Origin: Chitinophaga barathri
GTDB taxonomy: Bacteria > Bacteroidota > Bacteroidia > Chitinophagales > Chitinophagaceae
Assembly: GCF_003807585.1 (NCBI RefSeq)
Contig: NZ_RMBX01000002.1
Coordinates: 1-64,000, forward strand
DNA length: 64,000 bases
Direction of reading: 5' to 3'
In this document: one piece after another, positions 44,255 to 53,312 of the stretch
Layout: every line of letters begins with the position of its first letter
Numbering within the stretch: position 1 is the first letter of the stretch
Notes under the pieces: generated by a model
Database searches by the model: none
The model's input: only the letters and a program-made list of their open reading frames with translations
What the model was told of the DNA's origin: nothing
Position numbers and translations under genes: made by a program

Positions 44255-46186
44255 ATGAGCGTAGTTTCTTCCATAAAACAAGCCGCCGCCGCGGCTGTAC
44301 AGGCATTATACCAACAGCCCTTTACCGTTGCGGATGTAGCGGTGAATACCACTAAACCGGAATTTGAAGGGGAATACACCATCGTCGTGTTCCCGTTCAC
44401 CAAATTCAGCCGCCAGAAACCGGAAGAGACCGGGCAGGCGCTGGGCAGTTACCTCGTGGCCAATAACCCCGGACTGGTAGCCGGCTTCAACGTGGTGAAA
44501 GGTTTCCTGAACCTCAGCATCCACCAGGACTACTGGCTCGGTTACATCCGGGACGCCCATCAGAACCCGCACCCCGGGCAGAAACCCGCCAACGGCAAAA
44601 AAGTAATGGTGGAGTACTCCTCCCCCAACACCAATAAACCCCTTCACCTCGGCCATCTCAGGAACAACTTCCTGGGTTTTTCCGTTTCCGAGATCCTCAA
44701 AGCCAATGGTTTTGAAGTGATCAAGGCAAACCTGGTGAACGACCGGGGCATCCACATCTGCAAATCCATGCTGGCCTGGCAGATGTTTGCCCACGGCGAT
44801 ACCCCGCAAAGCAGCGGTATCAAAGGCGATCATCTCGTAGGCGATTATTACGTGAAGTTCGAGACCATCCTGCGCGAACAGGCGGAAACCATCATTTCAG
44901 ACGTACTGGAAGGGAACTTCAAGGATTTTGAAGGAGAGGAAAAAGAAAAGATCATCAAACTCCACACCCTCCTGCACAAACCTGACATACAGGCCGATGC
45001 GGAGAAAGCGGGAAAAATAAAAGACGAGATCAAAGAGCTGAGCCGGAATAAAACGGAGATCATGCAGCAGGCCAAGATCATGCTGCAGCAATGGGAAGCC
45101 GGCAACCCCGAAGTACGGGCGCTGTGGCAGACCATGAACAGCTGGGTGTACGAAGGTTTTGAAAAGACCTACAAACGCCTCGGCATCGACTTCGATAAAA
45201 TGTATTTCGAAAGCAATACCTACCTGCTCGGTAAAGACGTAGTGGAACAGGGTTTGCAGAAAGGCGTGTTTTTCCGCAAGGCGGACAACTCCGTGTGGAT
45301 AGACCTCACGGCGGACGGCCTGGACGAAAAACTCGTGCTGCGCGGAGACGGCACCTCCGTATACATCACGCAGGACCTTGGCACCGCGCGCCTCAAATAC
45401 GCGGACTTCCATATGGATGAGAGCCTGTACGTGGTGGCGGATGAGCAGAACTACCATTTCAAGGTACTGAAGCTGATCCTCGAAAAGCTCGGTGACCCTT
45501 CAGCGGCGGGCATTGCACACCTCTCCTACGGCATGGTGGAGCTACCGCACGGCCGTATGAAAAGCCGCGAAGGCACCGTGGTGGATGCGGACGATATGAT
45601 CGAAGAAATGATTTCGACCGCTGCCTCGCATACGGAAGAACTGGGTAAAGTGAAAGGTTTTTCCGAAGAGGAGCTGCGCGAGCTGCATGAAACTATCGGG
45701 CTGGGCGCTATGAAGTTTTTCCTGCTGAAAGTGGACCCTAAAAAAAGAATGATCTTTAATCCTGAAGAATCCATAGACCTGCATGGCTTTACCGGCCCCT
45801 TTATACAGTACAGCCACGCGCGTATCAAATCCATCCTGCGCGAGTTCTCCACCGCGGACCTCGCCTCCCTGGCGGATTACCGCCACAACGCGGAGCTGCT
45901 GCCGATGGAAAAAGAACTGATCATGATCAACGAGCAGTTCGACGGCGTGCTGGAAGACGCGCAGAAAGAATGGAGCCCTTCCGTGATCGCGAACTACGCG
46001 TTCCTGCTGGCGCAGACATTCAACTCCTTTTATGCCAAAAAAGAAAACGGCAAATACATTTACTCCGTGAGAGATGCAGAGACGGAGGACAAACGTAAGC
46101 TGCGCCTGCAGATTGCGATGCTCATGGCCAATACCATCAAACAGGCCATGAAGCTGCTGGGCATCCAGGTTCCTGAAAGAATGTAA
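44255..46186 (+). CDS. argS: Arginyl-tRNA synthetase
   Basis: A 643-residue class I synthetase charging tRNA-Arg. The HIGH-like motif is NKPLHLGHLRNN at about 126-137; the KMSKS-equivalent is MKSREGTVV. An N-terminal tRNA-D-loop-binding extension and C-terminal DALR anticodon-binding domain (QYSHARIKSILREF ... ) are both present. A 30-base leader lies after the -7 box. It is followed directly by the palindromic repeat copy B rather than a normal terminator. Confidence 0.97.
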   Translation: MSVVSSIKQAAAAAVQALYQQPFTVADVAVNTTKPEFEGEYTIVVFPFTKFSRQKPEETGQALGSYLVANNPGLVAGFNVVKGFLNLSIHQDYWLGYIRDAHQNPHPGQKPANGKKVMVEYSSPNTNKPLHLGHLRNNFLGFSVSEILKANGFEVIKANLVNDRGIHICKSMLAWQMFAHGDTPQSSGIKGDHLVGDYYVKFETILREQAETIISDVLEGNFKDFEGEEKEKIIKLHTLLHKPDIQADAEKAGKIKDEIKELSRNKTEIMQQAKIMLQQWEAGNPEVRALWQTMNSWVYEGFEKTYKRLGIDFDKMYFESNTYLLGKDVVEQGLQKGVFFRKADNSVWIDLTADGLDEKLVLRGDGTSVYITQDLGTARLKYADFHMDESLYVVADEQNYHFKVLKLILEKLGDPSAAGIAHLSYGMVELPHGRMKSREGTVVDADDMIEEMISTAASHTEELGKVKGFSEEELRELHETIGLGAMKFFLLKVDPKKRMIFNPEESIDLHGFTGPFIQYSHARIKSILREFSTADLASLADYRHNAELLPMEKELIMINEQFDGVLEDAQKEWSPSVIANYAFLLAQTFNSFYAKKENGKYIYSVRDAETEDKRKLRLQIAMLMANTIKQAMKLLGIQVPERM

Positions 46187-46190
46187 AAAA

Positions 46191-46334
46191 GCTCGTCATT
46201 GCGAGAAGCAGCGGAGGAGTTTGTGCAGGAGCCGCGACGAAGCAATCTCCACATATTGGAGTACCTCACTTCAATGAAGGAGATTGCTTCGTCGCCCTTC
46301 CCACTTAGCTCCGCTGCTTCTCGCAATGACGAGC
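46191..46334 (+). repeat. Nested palindromic dispersed repeat, copy B (best copy)
   Basis: Outer arms of 26 perfect bases (46191-46216 and 46309-46334) and inner arms CGACGAAGCAATCTCC / GGAGATTGCTTCGTCG (46235-46250 and 46279-46294). The spacers between outer and inner arms are unequal (18 and 14 bases), so the element has direction. It starts 4 bases after the argS stop, and the convergent TPR gene follows at 46406. Confidence 0.95.
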
Positions 46335-46405
46335 TTACTTGTTAACGGTAGTTTCTGCATTACAGCGTCCGATAAATATCTTTCTGTCTTTTAATGCCGC
46401 AATTT

Positions 46406-47410
46406 TTAGTGCAGCTGCAGCGCCTGGTCGCAGATGCCCTGGCCTTTGGCCACCTCACCCGAACAGATATACGATTTTCCGAGCATGAACATCGCGAAGG
46501 CGTTCATGGGCTGAAGCACTAGGATGTGGTTCCATTGCGCAACAGCCTGCGGGTAATCCTGTTTTTTGTAATAGGCATTGGCAAGGCTCTGCATAATTTG
46601 AATGTCATTGGGCCTTAAGCTAAGCGCGGCTTGCAGGTTACGGATGGCGTCGTCGAAGGCCGACTGTTTGAGTTGCGCCAATCCCAGGTTCACATAAAGT
46701 TCTGCATTTCCGGGGTGCCCCAACCTGGCGGCCTGCTCAAATGCCCCGGCAGCGTTTTTGTAGTTTTTCATGTTAAAATGCATCATTCCTGATTCGTAAT
46801 ATACACCGGCAGAGGTACTGTCTGCTTTCAGTGCTTTTTCGTAGTATGTAAGTGCTTTTGCATAATCTTCTTCCTGCGCGTGCAGCCTGGCGATGCGGCA
46901 TAGCAGCACCGGCTGGTCCGGCTCCTCCAGCAGCGCAAGTTCCAGCGCCCTGACCGCTTCGGCGGGATGGTCTAAAAAAGAATAACTCAGCCCGATGATA
47001 CTGTTCATATGCGGCGCGCCCTGCTCCTTTGCCCTGAAAGCGTAGGTGAGCGCATCTTCATATCCTTTCTGTTCAAAATATATCTCCGCGAGGGCGGCCA
47101 GGGCTTCCCCGTGCCCGGCGTGCTGCTCCAGCAACAGGAGTAATTGCTGCTTGGCGGTCTCCGGCTGCTGCTGAAGACGGTACAGATTGGCCAGCTCTAT
47201 ATAGGGAGCGGCATAACTTTTATTGGCTTTGATGGCGGCGGTGAATCGTTCTTCCGCCTCTTCAAGGCGGCCGTTGAGCTTCAAGCGGAGACCCTGCTCA
47301 TACAGTTGCCGGGCGCGTTTGTCGGCGCCGGGGCTATCCGCTGTGGCCGGCAGCGCAAGGCATAGCGGCAGCAGGATGCATAGGTACAGTAGGATACGGT
47401 ATAGGAACAT
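46406..47410 (-). CDS. Exported TPR repeat protein
   Basis: 334 residues from ATG 47410 (a TTG at 47416 is also possible). A signal peptide (LYRILLYLCILLPLCLALPATA) is followed by eight or so TPRs, e.g. GRLEEAEERFTAAIKAN, EDYAKALTYYEKALKAD and DYPQAVAQWNHILVLQPM. It is probably periplasmic and mediates protein contacts; no specific function is visible. A TATATTTG -7 box on the minus strand (47436-47443) supports the start. It lies after the cytidine deaminase gene, which is cotranscribed in the same direction. Confidence 0.85.
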   Translation of the reverse strand: MFLYRILLYLCILLPLCLALPATADSPGADKRARQLYEQGLRLKLNGRLEEAEERFTAAIKANKSYAAPYIELANLYRLQQQPETAKQQLLLLLEQHAGHGEALAALAEIYFEQKGYEDALTYAFRAKEQGAPHMNSIIGLSYSFLDHPAEAVRALELALLEEPDQPVLLCRIARLHAQEEDYAKALTYYEKALKADSTSAGVYYESGMMHFNMKNYKNAAGAFEQAARLGHPGNAELYVNLGLAQLKQSAFDDAIRNLQAALSLRPNDIQIMQSLANAYYKKQDYPQAVAQWNHILVLQPMNAFAMFMLGKSYICSGEVAKGQGICDQALQLH

Positions 47411-47435
47411 AGTCAAAGCGCAATGGCGCCTGACT

Positions 47436-47443
47436 CAAATATA
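47436..47443 (-). promoter_or_regulatory. -7 box TATATTTG of the TPR gene
   Basis: The complement of 47436-47443 reads TATATTTG, fitting TAnnTTTG, 26 bases before ATG 47410. Confidence 0.45.
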
Positions 47444-47458
47444 CACAATTTGTTTAAT

Positions 47459-47944
47459 TTATAACATATCACTCGAAGAAAATGATAACGGCATCAGGCT
47501 GCCCGCATCCCGGATGATGATCACCGGGCCGGTAAGCCCTGCCATAATGATCCGGATGGGGGTGCCGAAACGCTGCTGGTATTCGCAGATGGTCTGCCGG
47601 CAGATGCCGCAGGGGGAAATGGGTTTTACGCTGCTTCCCAGCTCATTACGATAGCTTACGGCCAGCGCCTGGACCGCGACGCCGGGGTACAGGGAAGAGG
47701 CCGTGGAAAGGGCCGTTCTTTCCGCGCAGATACCAACGGGGTACGAGGCGTTTTCCTGGTTGGTGCCGGTCACCCGCTGGCCGTTGGCCAGTTGCAGGGC
47801 CGCCCCTACCCTGAAACGGGAGTATGGGGCATAGGCGTCTTCCACCGTTTTACGGGCCATTTCCAGCAGGGAAAGGTCATCCGCGGGCAATTCGGACGCA
47901 GCTTTATATTCCTCGTATTCAACCTGTTGTATCTTTTTTTCCAT
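47459..47944 (-). CDS. cdd: Cytidine deaminase
   Basis: 161 residues from ATG 47944. Zinc-binding, catalytic motifs are CAERTALSTA (Cys and catalytic Glu) and PCGICRQ. The Cys, not His, first ligand is that of the tetrameric, Bacillus-type enzyme. It converts cytidine or deoxycytidine to (deoxy)uridine for pyrimidine salvage. The frame is open further upstream (to 48028), but that segment has no conserved features and MEKKIQQVEYEEY is a normal start. Confidence 0.94.
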   Translation of the reverse strand: MEKKIQQVEYEEYKAASELPADDLSLLEMARKTVEDAYAPYSRFRVGAALQLANGQRVTGTNQENASYPVGICAERTALSTASSLYPGVAVQALAVSYRNELGSSVKPISPCGICRQTICEYQQRFGTPIRIIMAGLTGPVIIIRDAGSLMPLSFSSSDML

Positions 47945-48067
47945 ATCGTCGGGTTTAAATGGGGGCGGCAAATGACAGGAGCCGTTCCTTTTGCGGCCCC
48001 CGAAGTTACTTCTTTTCGGTTTTCGCAAAGTGAACGGCTCCCCGTTATGCTGAATTTAGCAGTTTGT

Positions 48068-49243
48068 CTATTTGATCGTGCTGAACAGGCGGCTCCAGCG
48101 GATGCCGTTGGTCCCGTAGCTCATCCAGATCAGCCAGGCTTTGCCCACCACGTGGTCTTCCGGCACAAAGCCCCAGTAGCGGCTGTCCAGTGACTTATGA
48201 CGGTTGTCGCCCATCATCCAGTAATAGTTCATTTTGAAGGTATAACTGTTGGTAGGCTGGCCGTTGATGATGAACCGACCGTCTTTGGTTTCGAGCGTAT
48301 TTTTCTCGTACACCGAGATGACACGGCGGTAGAGTTCGATATTGGCGCTGTCCAGCTGTATGGTGGCGCCTTTTTTCGGGATGTAGAGGGGGCCGAGATT
48401 GTCCACCGTCCATTTAAAATGCGCGGTGTCCTGCGGCCATACGCCATCCACTACCGGGCTGATCAGAGGCTGCACGTTGCCGTTCACGACCGGCATGGCT
48501 TTTATGGCTTTTTCTTCGGAAGGCGTGAGGTTGTAGAACAGTTTGCCTACTTCCAGCACTTCATACGGGTTGGTAATGCCCATTTCCTCCAGCCTCATGG
48601 TATTCAGCGGGTCACCGTTGTTCGTGGTCACTGCGTACTGGCGCTGGCCGGCCGGCGGCGGGTTTTCAGGCACGCCGTTCACCACCACGATGCCTTCGCG
48701 CACTTCCAGGGTATCCCCCGCTATGCCCACGCAGCGTTTGATGTAATTCTCCCTTTTGTCCACCGGGCGTGATATGACACGGTACTGGCTCCATACGCCT
48801 TCCCTGCCCATGCGGCGCACGAGGTCGTAATAACTCTCGTCCGAGCGCTCCAGGGCCACGGTATCCCCTTCCGGGAAGTTGAACACCACCACATCGTTGC
48901 GGCGCACGTCCCCAAAGCCCGGCAGGCGGCGGTATTTCCACTGCACAGCCTCTGAATACGCTTTGGTGTATTTGGTGAGGGGAAGGGTATGATGGGTAAA
49001 TGGCACCGCCAGGGGTGTCATGGGTACGCGGGGGCCGTAACTAACTTTGCTCACAAACAGGAAGTCGTTCACCAGCAAGGTTTTTTCCATAGAAGGGGTA
49101 GGGATGGTATAGGCCTCGAAAATGAACGTTCGGATCAGTGTAGCCGCTATGATAGCGAAAACGGCCGCATCAATCCACTCGCGGACCGCGGACTTTTTCT
49201 TCTTCGGCTGCCCGTCCTTCTTTCTCCAAAATGCCAGGTTCAT
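48068..49243 (-). CDS. lepB: Signal peptidase I
   Basis: 391 residues from ATG 49243. One transmembrane helix (about 22-40) is followed by PTPSMEKTLLVNDFLFVSK with the catalytic Ser, NYIKRCVGIAGDTLEVREG with the Lys, and the family-conserved MMGDNRHKSLDSRYWGFVP. It cleaves Sec signal peptides at the outer face of the inner membrane. The insert between the catalytic domains is large, typical of Bacteroidota. A TATATTTG -7 box on the minus strand (49269-49276) is too close to allow the 465-residue longer frame. Confidence 0.95.
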   Translation of the reverse strand: MNLAFWRKKDGQPKKKKSAVREWIDAAVFAIIAATLIRTFIFEAYTIPTPSMEKTLLVNDFLFVSKVSYGPRVPMTPLAVPFTHHTLPLTKYTKAYSEAVQWKYRRLPGFGDVRRNDVVVFNFPEGDTVALERSDESYYDLVRRMGREGVWSQYRVISRPVDKRENYIKRCVGIAGDTLEVREGIVVVNGVPENPPPAGQRQYAVTTNNGDPLNTMRLEEMGITNPYEVLEVGKLFYNLTPSEEKAIKAMPVVNGNVQPLISPVVDGVWPQDTAHFKWTVDNLGPLYIPKKGATIQLDSANIELYRRVISVYEKNTLETKDGRFIINGQPTNSYTFKMNYYWMMGDNRHKSLDSRYWGFVPEDHVVGKAWLIWMSYGTNGIRWSRLFSTIK

Positions 49244-49268
49244 GCTGTGTTGTTTAGTTAGTAAAGAA

Positions 49269-49276
49269 CAAATATA
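49269..49276 (-). promoter_or_regulatory. lepB: lepB -7 box TATATTTG
   Basis: The complement of 49269-49276 reads TATATTTG, 25 bases before ATG 49243. Confidence 0.45.
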
Positions 49277-49377
49277 ATATTCTGTTAATTGTATGCCAGT
49301 TTTAGCCCGCAAAAGTTTTCTTAAAAAAATCCCACTTAAGTTTACGAAATAGAATAAGCGGAAAACCAGTTTATTTC

Positions 49378-49385
49378 TATTTTTG
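49378..49385 (+). promoter_or_regulatory. -7 box TATTTTTG of the MerR-type regulator
   Basis: TATTTTTG fits TAnnTTTG. A start point near 49392 gives a very short leader to the TTG at 49407 and excludes the upstream TTG at 49383, which lies inside the box. Confidence 0.45.
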
Positions 49386-49406
49386 TTTAATCCTATATCC
49401 AGAACA

Positions 49407-50306
49407 TTGAACAGTTTCACTATAAAAGACATTGAAAGCCTTACCGGTATCAAGGCGCATACCATCAGAATATGGGAGCAACGTTACAATGTACTTCGGC
49501 CCAAGCGGAAAGATACGAACCACCGCGTGTATGACAATGGGGACCTGAAGCACATTATGCGTATCGCCTATCTGTACCGTCACGGCTATAAGATCTCCAA
49601 GATCGCCAATATGAGCGAGGAAGAGATCAAACAGCTGTCATTGGAGGAAACCGGCCACAAAGGCCCCCATCTTTACCAGGTGTATATCAACCAGCTGGTG
49701 GAGGCCATGATAGACTTTGACCAGGTGAAGTTCGAAAAGATCTTTCACAACATCCTGCTGCGCATGGGTTTCGAGCAGTGTATGCTGAAAGTGATCTACC
49801 CCTACCTGGAGCGCATCGGGCTGCTGTGGCTGGTGGACTGTGTAATACCTGCGCAGGAGCATTTCGCCTCCAATATCATCCGCAAAAAGCTGATGGTAGC
49901 CATAGACGGGCTGGACATCCCCATGCAGGACCACGAACGTTTTATGATCTTTCTCCCGGAAGGGGAATTCCACGAGATACCGATTCTTTTTATCCACTAT
50001 ATGCTCAAAAAACATGGTTGTACCGTGGTGAACTTCGGCGCGAACGTGCCGCTGGAAGACCTCCGCTTTTACACCGAGCGCAAACAGGTGGAGCACATCT
50101 ACACCCACGTCATCACCAATTTCCCGCAACGGGCCCTGGATAATTTTATCAAAGACCTCGGCCGGCTCTTCCCCGGCATCCCCGTGTCTATCTCCGGGCC
50201 GCAGGTAGCGCGCATTACCGTACCGCTGCCGGAAAACCTGACCGTGCTGATGAGCATGGACGAAGTACTGCAATATGCCAGGAGGAAAAGTACCGAAAAG
50301 TCTTAA
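49407..50306 (+). CDS. MerR-family regulator with cobalamin-binding-like domains (CarH/LitR type)
   Basis: 299 residues from TTG 49407. This start gives MNSFTIKDIESLTGIKAHTI, the usual family N-terminus; no ATG exists there. The winged MerR domain (about 1-70) is followed by a helical B12-binding cap-like segment (LYQVYINQLVEAMIDFD) and a Rossmann-like B12 domain (GEFHEIPILFIHYML ... GANVPLEDL). The His that coordinates cobalt in CarH is kept in EFHEI, but the following Gly is Pro. It may sense light or B12. The stop overlaps the convergent hydrolase stop. Confidence 0.83.
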   Translation: MNSFTIKDIESLTGIKAHTIRIWEQRYNVLRPKRKDTNHRVYDNGDLKHIMRIAYLYRHGYKISKIANMSEEEIKQLSLEETGHKGPHLYQVYINQLVEAMIDFDQVKFEKIFHNILLRMGFEQCMLKVIYPYLERIGLLWLVDCVIPAQEHFASNIIRKKLMVAIDGLDIPMQDHERFMIFLPEGEFHEIPILFIHYMLKKHGCTVVNFGANVPLEDLRFYTERKQVEHIYTHVITNFPQRALDNFIKDLGRLFPGIPVSISGPQVARITVPLPENLTVLMSMDEVLQYARRKSTEKS

Positions 50307-50956
50307 GCCAGTTCTCTTTCAATAATACGGCTGATCTCAGGGGCGCGGTTCATGACCATAAAATGCCCTCCTTTTACGATGGTGTGCGTCGGTTTTACGT
50401 AGCGGCGCGGGAAAGGCCGGTCTGAACTGCCGTGGATATGCACCATGGAAGGCGGCACCCATTCGTTTTCCCAGCTCAGCACTGTGGCCAGCGCCCAGCG
50501 CATATAACGGAAATCTTTTTTCTGCATGTAGTCCTTCAGCAGCTGTACTTCTTCCTCACTGCCCGATTGCATGAACAGCCTTACGATATGTTGCCGGTTG
50601 CCGAACAGCAGCCTGTCCGGCAGGTTGCGCAGCAGCATCCGCGCCATGCCGTTGTAATACGGCGGCAGCTCCTGTTTATGTTTTACGCTGGATACGATGA
50701 TCACTTTTTCCACCGGCAGCTGTTTCGCAATTTCGATGCTCATCATACCGCCAAAGGACAGGCCCAGCAATACCGGGTTCGGGTGAAGGATGCGGCGGGC
50801 GAGCCTGGCGGCATATTCCCCGATAGGTTCGTCATTCCCCAGCGGATTGATCCAGGGGAGGTAGTGCACGTCGTAGCCTTCCGGGAAAGTGAGCCGGCGG
50901 AAAACGCGTTCGTCCGCGCCCATGCCGCTGATCATGTATATATGCTTTTTACTCAT
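50303..50956 (-). CDS. Alpha/beta hydrolase
   Basis: 217 residues from ATG 50956. A short alpha/beta hydrolase with nucleophile elbow GLSFGG and C-terminal His in GGHFMVM. No lipase or esterase subgroup could be set. The start codon overlaps the end of the out-of-frame Fis domain of the upstream regulator (its TAA at 50949-50951 lies within the first codons), which implies translational coupling and supports that frame being used. Its 3' end overlaps the convergent regulator gene by four bases. Confidence 0.78.
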   Translation of the reverse strand: MSKKHIYMISGMGADERVFRRLTFPEGYDVHYLPWINPLGNDEPIGEYAARLARRILHPNPVLLGLSFGGMMSIEIAKQLPVEKVIIVSSVKHKQELPPYYNGMARMLLRNLPDRLLFGNRQHIVRLFMQSGSEEEVQLLKDYMQKKDFRYMRWALATVLSWENEWVPPSMVHIHGSSDRPFPRRYVKPTHTIVKGGHFMVMNRAPEISRIIERELA

Positions 50957-51159
50957 CTTCGGCGGATTTTCGGATGCCGTACCGTTCCATTTTGTTATAG
51001 AGATGACTTCGCTGAATGTCCAGTTCCTGGGCCGTACGGGATACATTACGGCCGTTCTTGTTCAGCATGAATTCGATGAATATCTTTTCCACTTCGTCCC
51101 TGAAATCGTGCAGCCGCGTCAGTATCAGCAGCTCATCGTTCAGGTAGTGGCTTTTTTTT
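50949..51159 (-). other. Out-of-frame Fis-type DNA-binding domain of the NtrC-like regulator
   Basis: Starting in the A9 run and read one base back, the minus strand encodes SHYLNDELLI and onwards for 67 codons to the TAA at 50949-50951. It contains IFIEFMLNKNGRNVSRT and AQELDIQRSHLYNKMERYGI, a clear Fis helix-turn-helix. With it the regulator would reach about 458 residues, a normal NtrC length. It is not an independent gene: it has no start codon of its own and belongs to the upstream gene. Confidence 0.82.
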
Positions 51160-52324
51160 TCTCGTGATTGGGTACCACATAGTTTTCCACATCATCTGCG
51201 GTGATGGTTTTGCCGCTGAGGATCACCAGTCTTTCCACTACGTTGCGCAGCTCGCGGATATTGCCCGTCCAGTGATGGTTCTGCAGGGCCTTCATGGCGT
51301 CTTTGTCCGCCGTTTTGCGGGCCATGCCGTATTCCTGGCAAACCGTGTCCAGGAAATAATCCACCAGCAGGGGCACATCCTCCCTCCTGTCGTTCAGCGA
51401 AGGCACATGGATGAGGATCACGCTGAGGCGGTGGTAAAGGTCGAGGCGGAAATTTTTCTCCTCCACTTCTTTCAGCAGGTCTTTGTTCGTAGCCGCCACC
51501 ACGCGTACGTCCACGCTTAATTCCTTGTCGCCGCCCACGCGGGTGATCTTTCCTTCCTGCAATGCGCGCAGCACTTTGGCCTGTGCGCTCAGGCTCATAT
51601 CCCCGATCTCGTCCAGGAACAGTGTGCCGCCGCTGGCCTGTTCAAACTTGCCGATGCGCTGTTTGATCGCGGAAGTAAAGGAACCTTTTTCATGGCCGAA
51701 CAGTTCGCTTTCGATCAGCTCGCTGGGGATGGCCGCGCAGTTCACCTCCACCATCGGGCCGTTTGCCCGGTTGCTGTAGGCATGTATCCAGCGGGCCACC
51801 AGCTCTTTACCGGCGCCGTTTTCACCGGTCACCAGCACGCGCGCGTCCGTAGGCGCCACTTTATGAATAGTGTCTTTGATCTTTATTATCGGGTTGGACT
51901 CCCCGATCATTTCGGGGGTTTTGTTCACCTTTTTGCGCAGCGTCTTCGTTTCCGCCACCAGGGTGGTTTTGTCCAGCGCATTGCGGAGAGTGATCAGCAG
52001 GCGGTTCAGATCGGGCGGTTTGGAGATGTAATCGAACGCGCCTTTTTTCACCGCATCCACCGCCGTGTCTATATTCCCGTGACCGCTCACCATAATGATG
52101 GGCACGTCCGGATTGATCTCTTTTGCTTTTTCCAGGAACTCCAGGCCGTCCATCTTCGGCATTTTGATATCGCACAGCACGGCATCGTAGGCCTTGGCCT
52201 GGAACATTTTATAACCTTCCGCCCCGTCCGCCGCTTCTTCGATCTTATACCCTTCGTAGGTCAGGATCTCCGAAAGCGTTTTCCGGATACTTTTCTCGTC
52301 ATCTATAATCAGGATATTGGCCAT
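51140..52324 (-). CDS. NtrC-family sigma-54-type response regulator, frame-shifted before its Fis domain
   Basis: The in-frame part has 394 residues. Receiver domain (about 1-120) with phosphoacceptor D52 in LCDIKMPKMDG; AAA+ domain (about 140-375) with Walker A GENGAGKE (167-174), Walker B LFLDEI and arginine-finger region. The sigma-54-contact loop, usually GAFTGA, is GSFTSA (214-219). The frame ends in KKKATT just past an A9 run (51152-51160); the Fis domain follows in the -1 frame. So either the sequence has a one-base error, or the gene is broken, or slippage makes the full protein. A TATTTTTG box lies upstream on the minus strand. Confidence 0.9.
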   Translation of the reverse strand: MANILIIDDEKSIRKTLSEILTYEGYKIEEAADGAEGYKMFQAKAYDAVLCDIKMPKMDGLEFLEKAKEINPDVPIIMVSGHGNIDTAVDAVKKGAFDYISKPPDLNRLLITLRNALDKTTLVAETKTLRKKVNKTPEMIGESNPIIKIKDTIHKVAPTDARVLVTGENGAGKELVARWIHAYSNRANGPMVEVNCAAIPSELIESELFGHEKGSFTSAIKQRIGKFEQASGGTLFLDEIGDMSLSAQAKVLRALQEGKITRVGGDKELSVDVRVVAATNKDLLKEVEEKNFRLDLYHRLSVILIHVPSLNDRREDVPLLVDYFLDTVCQEYGMARKTADKDAMKALQNHHWTGNIRELRNVVERLVILSGKTITADDVENYVVPNHEKKKATT

Positions 52325-52350
52325 AGGTTGTCTACTATTTTAAACAGTGC

Positions 52351-52358
52351 CAAAAATA
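52351..52358 (-). promoter_or_regulatory. -7 box TATTTTTG of the NtrC-like regulator
   Basis: The complement of 52351-52358 reads TATTTTTG, fitting TAnnTTTG, 27 bases before ATG 52324. Confidence 0.45.
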
Positions 52359-52507
52359 AAGGAAAAGACGGAACCTACCACAAAATACTCTCATGGTGCA
52401 GCAGTAACAAAAATAAAACTTGATGGATGGCCGGTTTGCATATATAAAAGTCTACTGATCTTGTCGGTTTTTGTGTAATTTTAGCCCGTAGCAGGTAACT
52501 ATCCGTT

Positions 52508-53311
52508 ATGATGAAAAAATTACTGGAGCAATTAAAGGCGCGGCACGCGGCCGCAGGAGAATCGGCATACCCATCCTCAGAAGAGGTATGGGCTTTTTGC
52601 AGCGACCTGGTGAACTGGCTTTTCCCTGAGCATAACGGCAAAGTGCTGGATGAAGCGGCGCTGGAACAATATGCCGTGAAACTGGAAACGCAGTTGCAGT
52701 TGCTGCTGGCGAACATGGGCCCGCAGCTCAAAGACAGCCCCGAAGCGATCGCGCGCAATTTTATGGAACAGGTGCCCGGCATTTATGCGGACCTTACCAA
52801 AGACGCCGAAGCGATCCTCCAGGGAGACCCTGCCGCCACCTGCCTTTACGAAGTGATCCGCGCCTATCCCGGTTTTTACGCCATTGCGGCTTATCGTGTG
52901 GCGCATGGCCTGCACCTGCTGAAGGTGCCGCTGCTGCCCAGGGTGATCACCGAATTTGCGCATGCGCGCACGGGGATAGACATCCATCCCTCCGCCGAGA
53001 TAGCGCCCTGGTTCTGCATAGACCACGGCACCGGCGTGGTGATCGGCGAGACCACCGTGATAGGCCCCCATGTAAAAATATACCAGGGCGTAACCCTGGG
53101 CGCGCTCAGCATCGACAAATCGATGGCGCGGGACAAACGCCACCCCACCATCGAAGAGCATGTGGTGATCTACGCGGGCGCCACCATCCTTGGCGGCGAC
53201 ACTGTAATAGGGCACCACAGCGTTATTGGCGGCAATGTGTGGCTCATCAAAACCGTAGAACCTTATTCCCGGATCTATTATAAAGCAGACGGCAGTATAA
53301 AAGTGATATAA
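52508..53311 (+). CDS. cysE: Serine O-acetyltransferase
   Basis: 267 residues. An N-terminal helical domain of about 130 residues is followed by a left-handed hexapeptide beta-helix (GIDIHPSAEIAPWFCIDHGTGVV, GETTVIGPHVKIYQGVTLGALS). It makes O-acetylserine from serine and acetyl-CoA, the first step of cysteine synthesis. The size and N-terminal domain resemble EpsC/SAT of other Bacteroidota. cysM starts one base after it, so the two form an operon. The start may also be the second ATG (52511). Confidence 0.93.
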   Translation: MMKKLLEQLKARHAAAGESAYPSSEEVWAFCSDLVNWLFPEHNGKVLDEAALEQYAVKLETQLQLLLANMGPQLKDSPEAIARNFMEQVPGIYADLTKDAEAILQGDPAATCLYEVIRAYPGFYAIAAYRVAHGLHLLKVPLLPRVITEFAHARTGIDIHPSAEIAPWFCIDHGTGVVIGETTVIGPHVKIYQGVTLGALSIDKSMARDKRHPTIEEHVVIYAGATILGGDTVIGHHSVIGGNVWLIKTVEPYSRIYYKADGSIKVI

Positions 53312-53312
53312 A

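Noticed and set aside
49383..49406. Upstream TTG start for the MerR-type regulator
   Set aside because: It lies inside the TATTTTTG promoter box and adds non-family residues.
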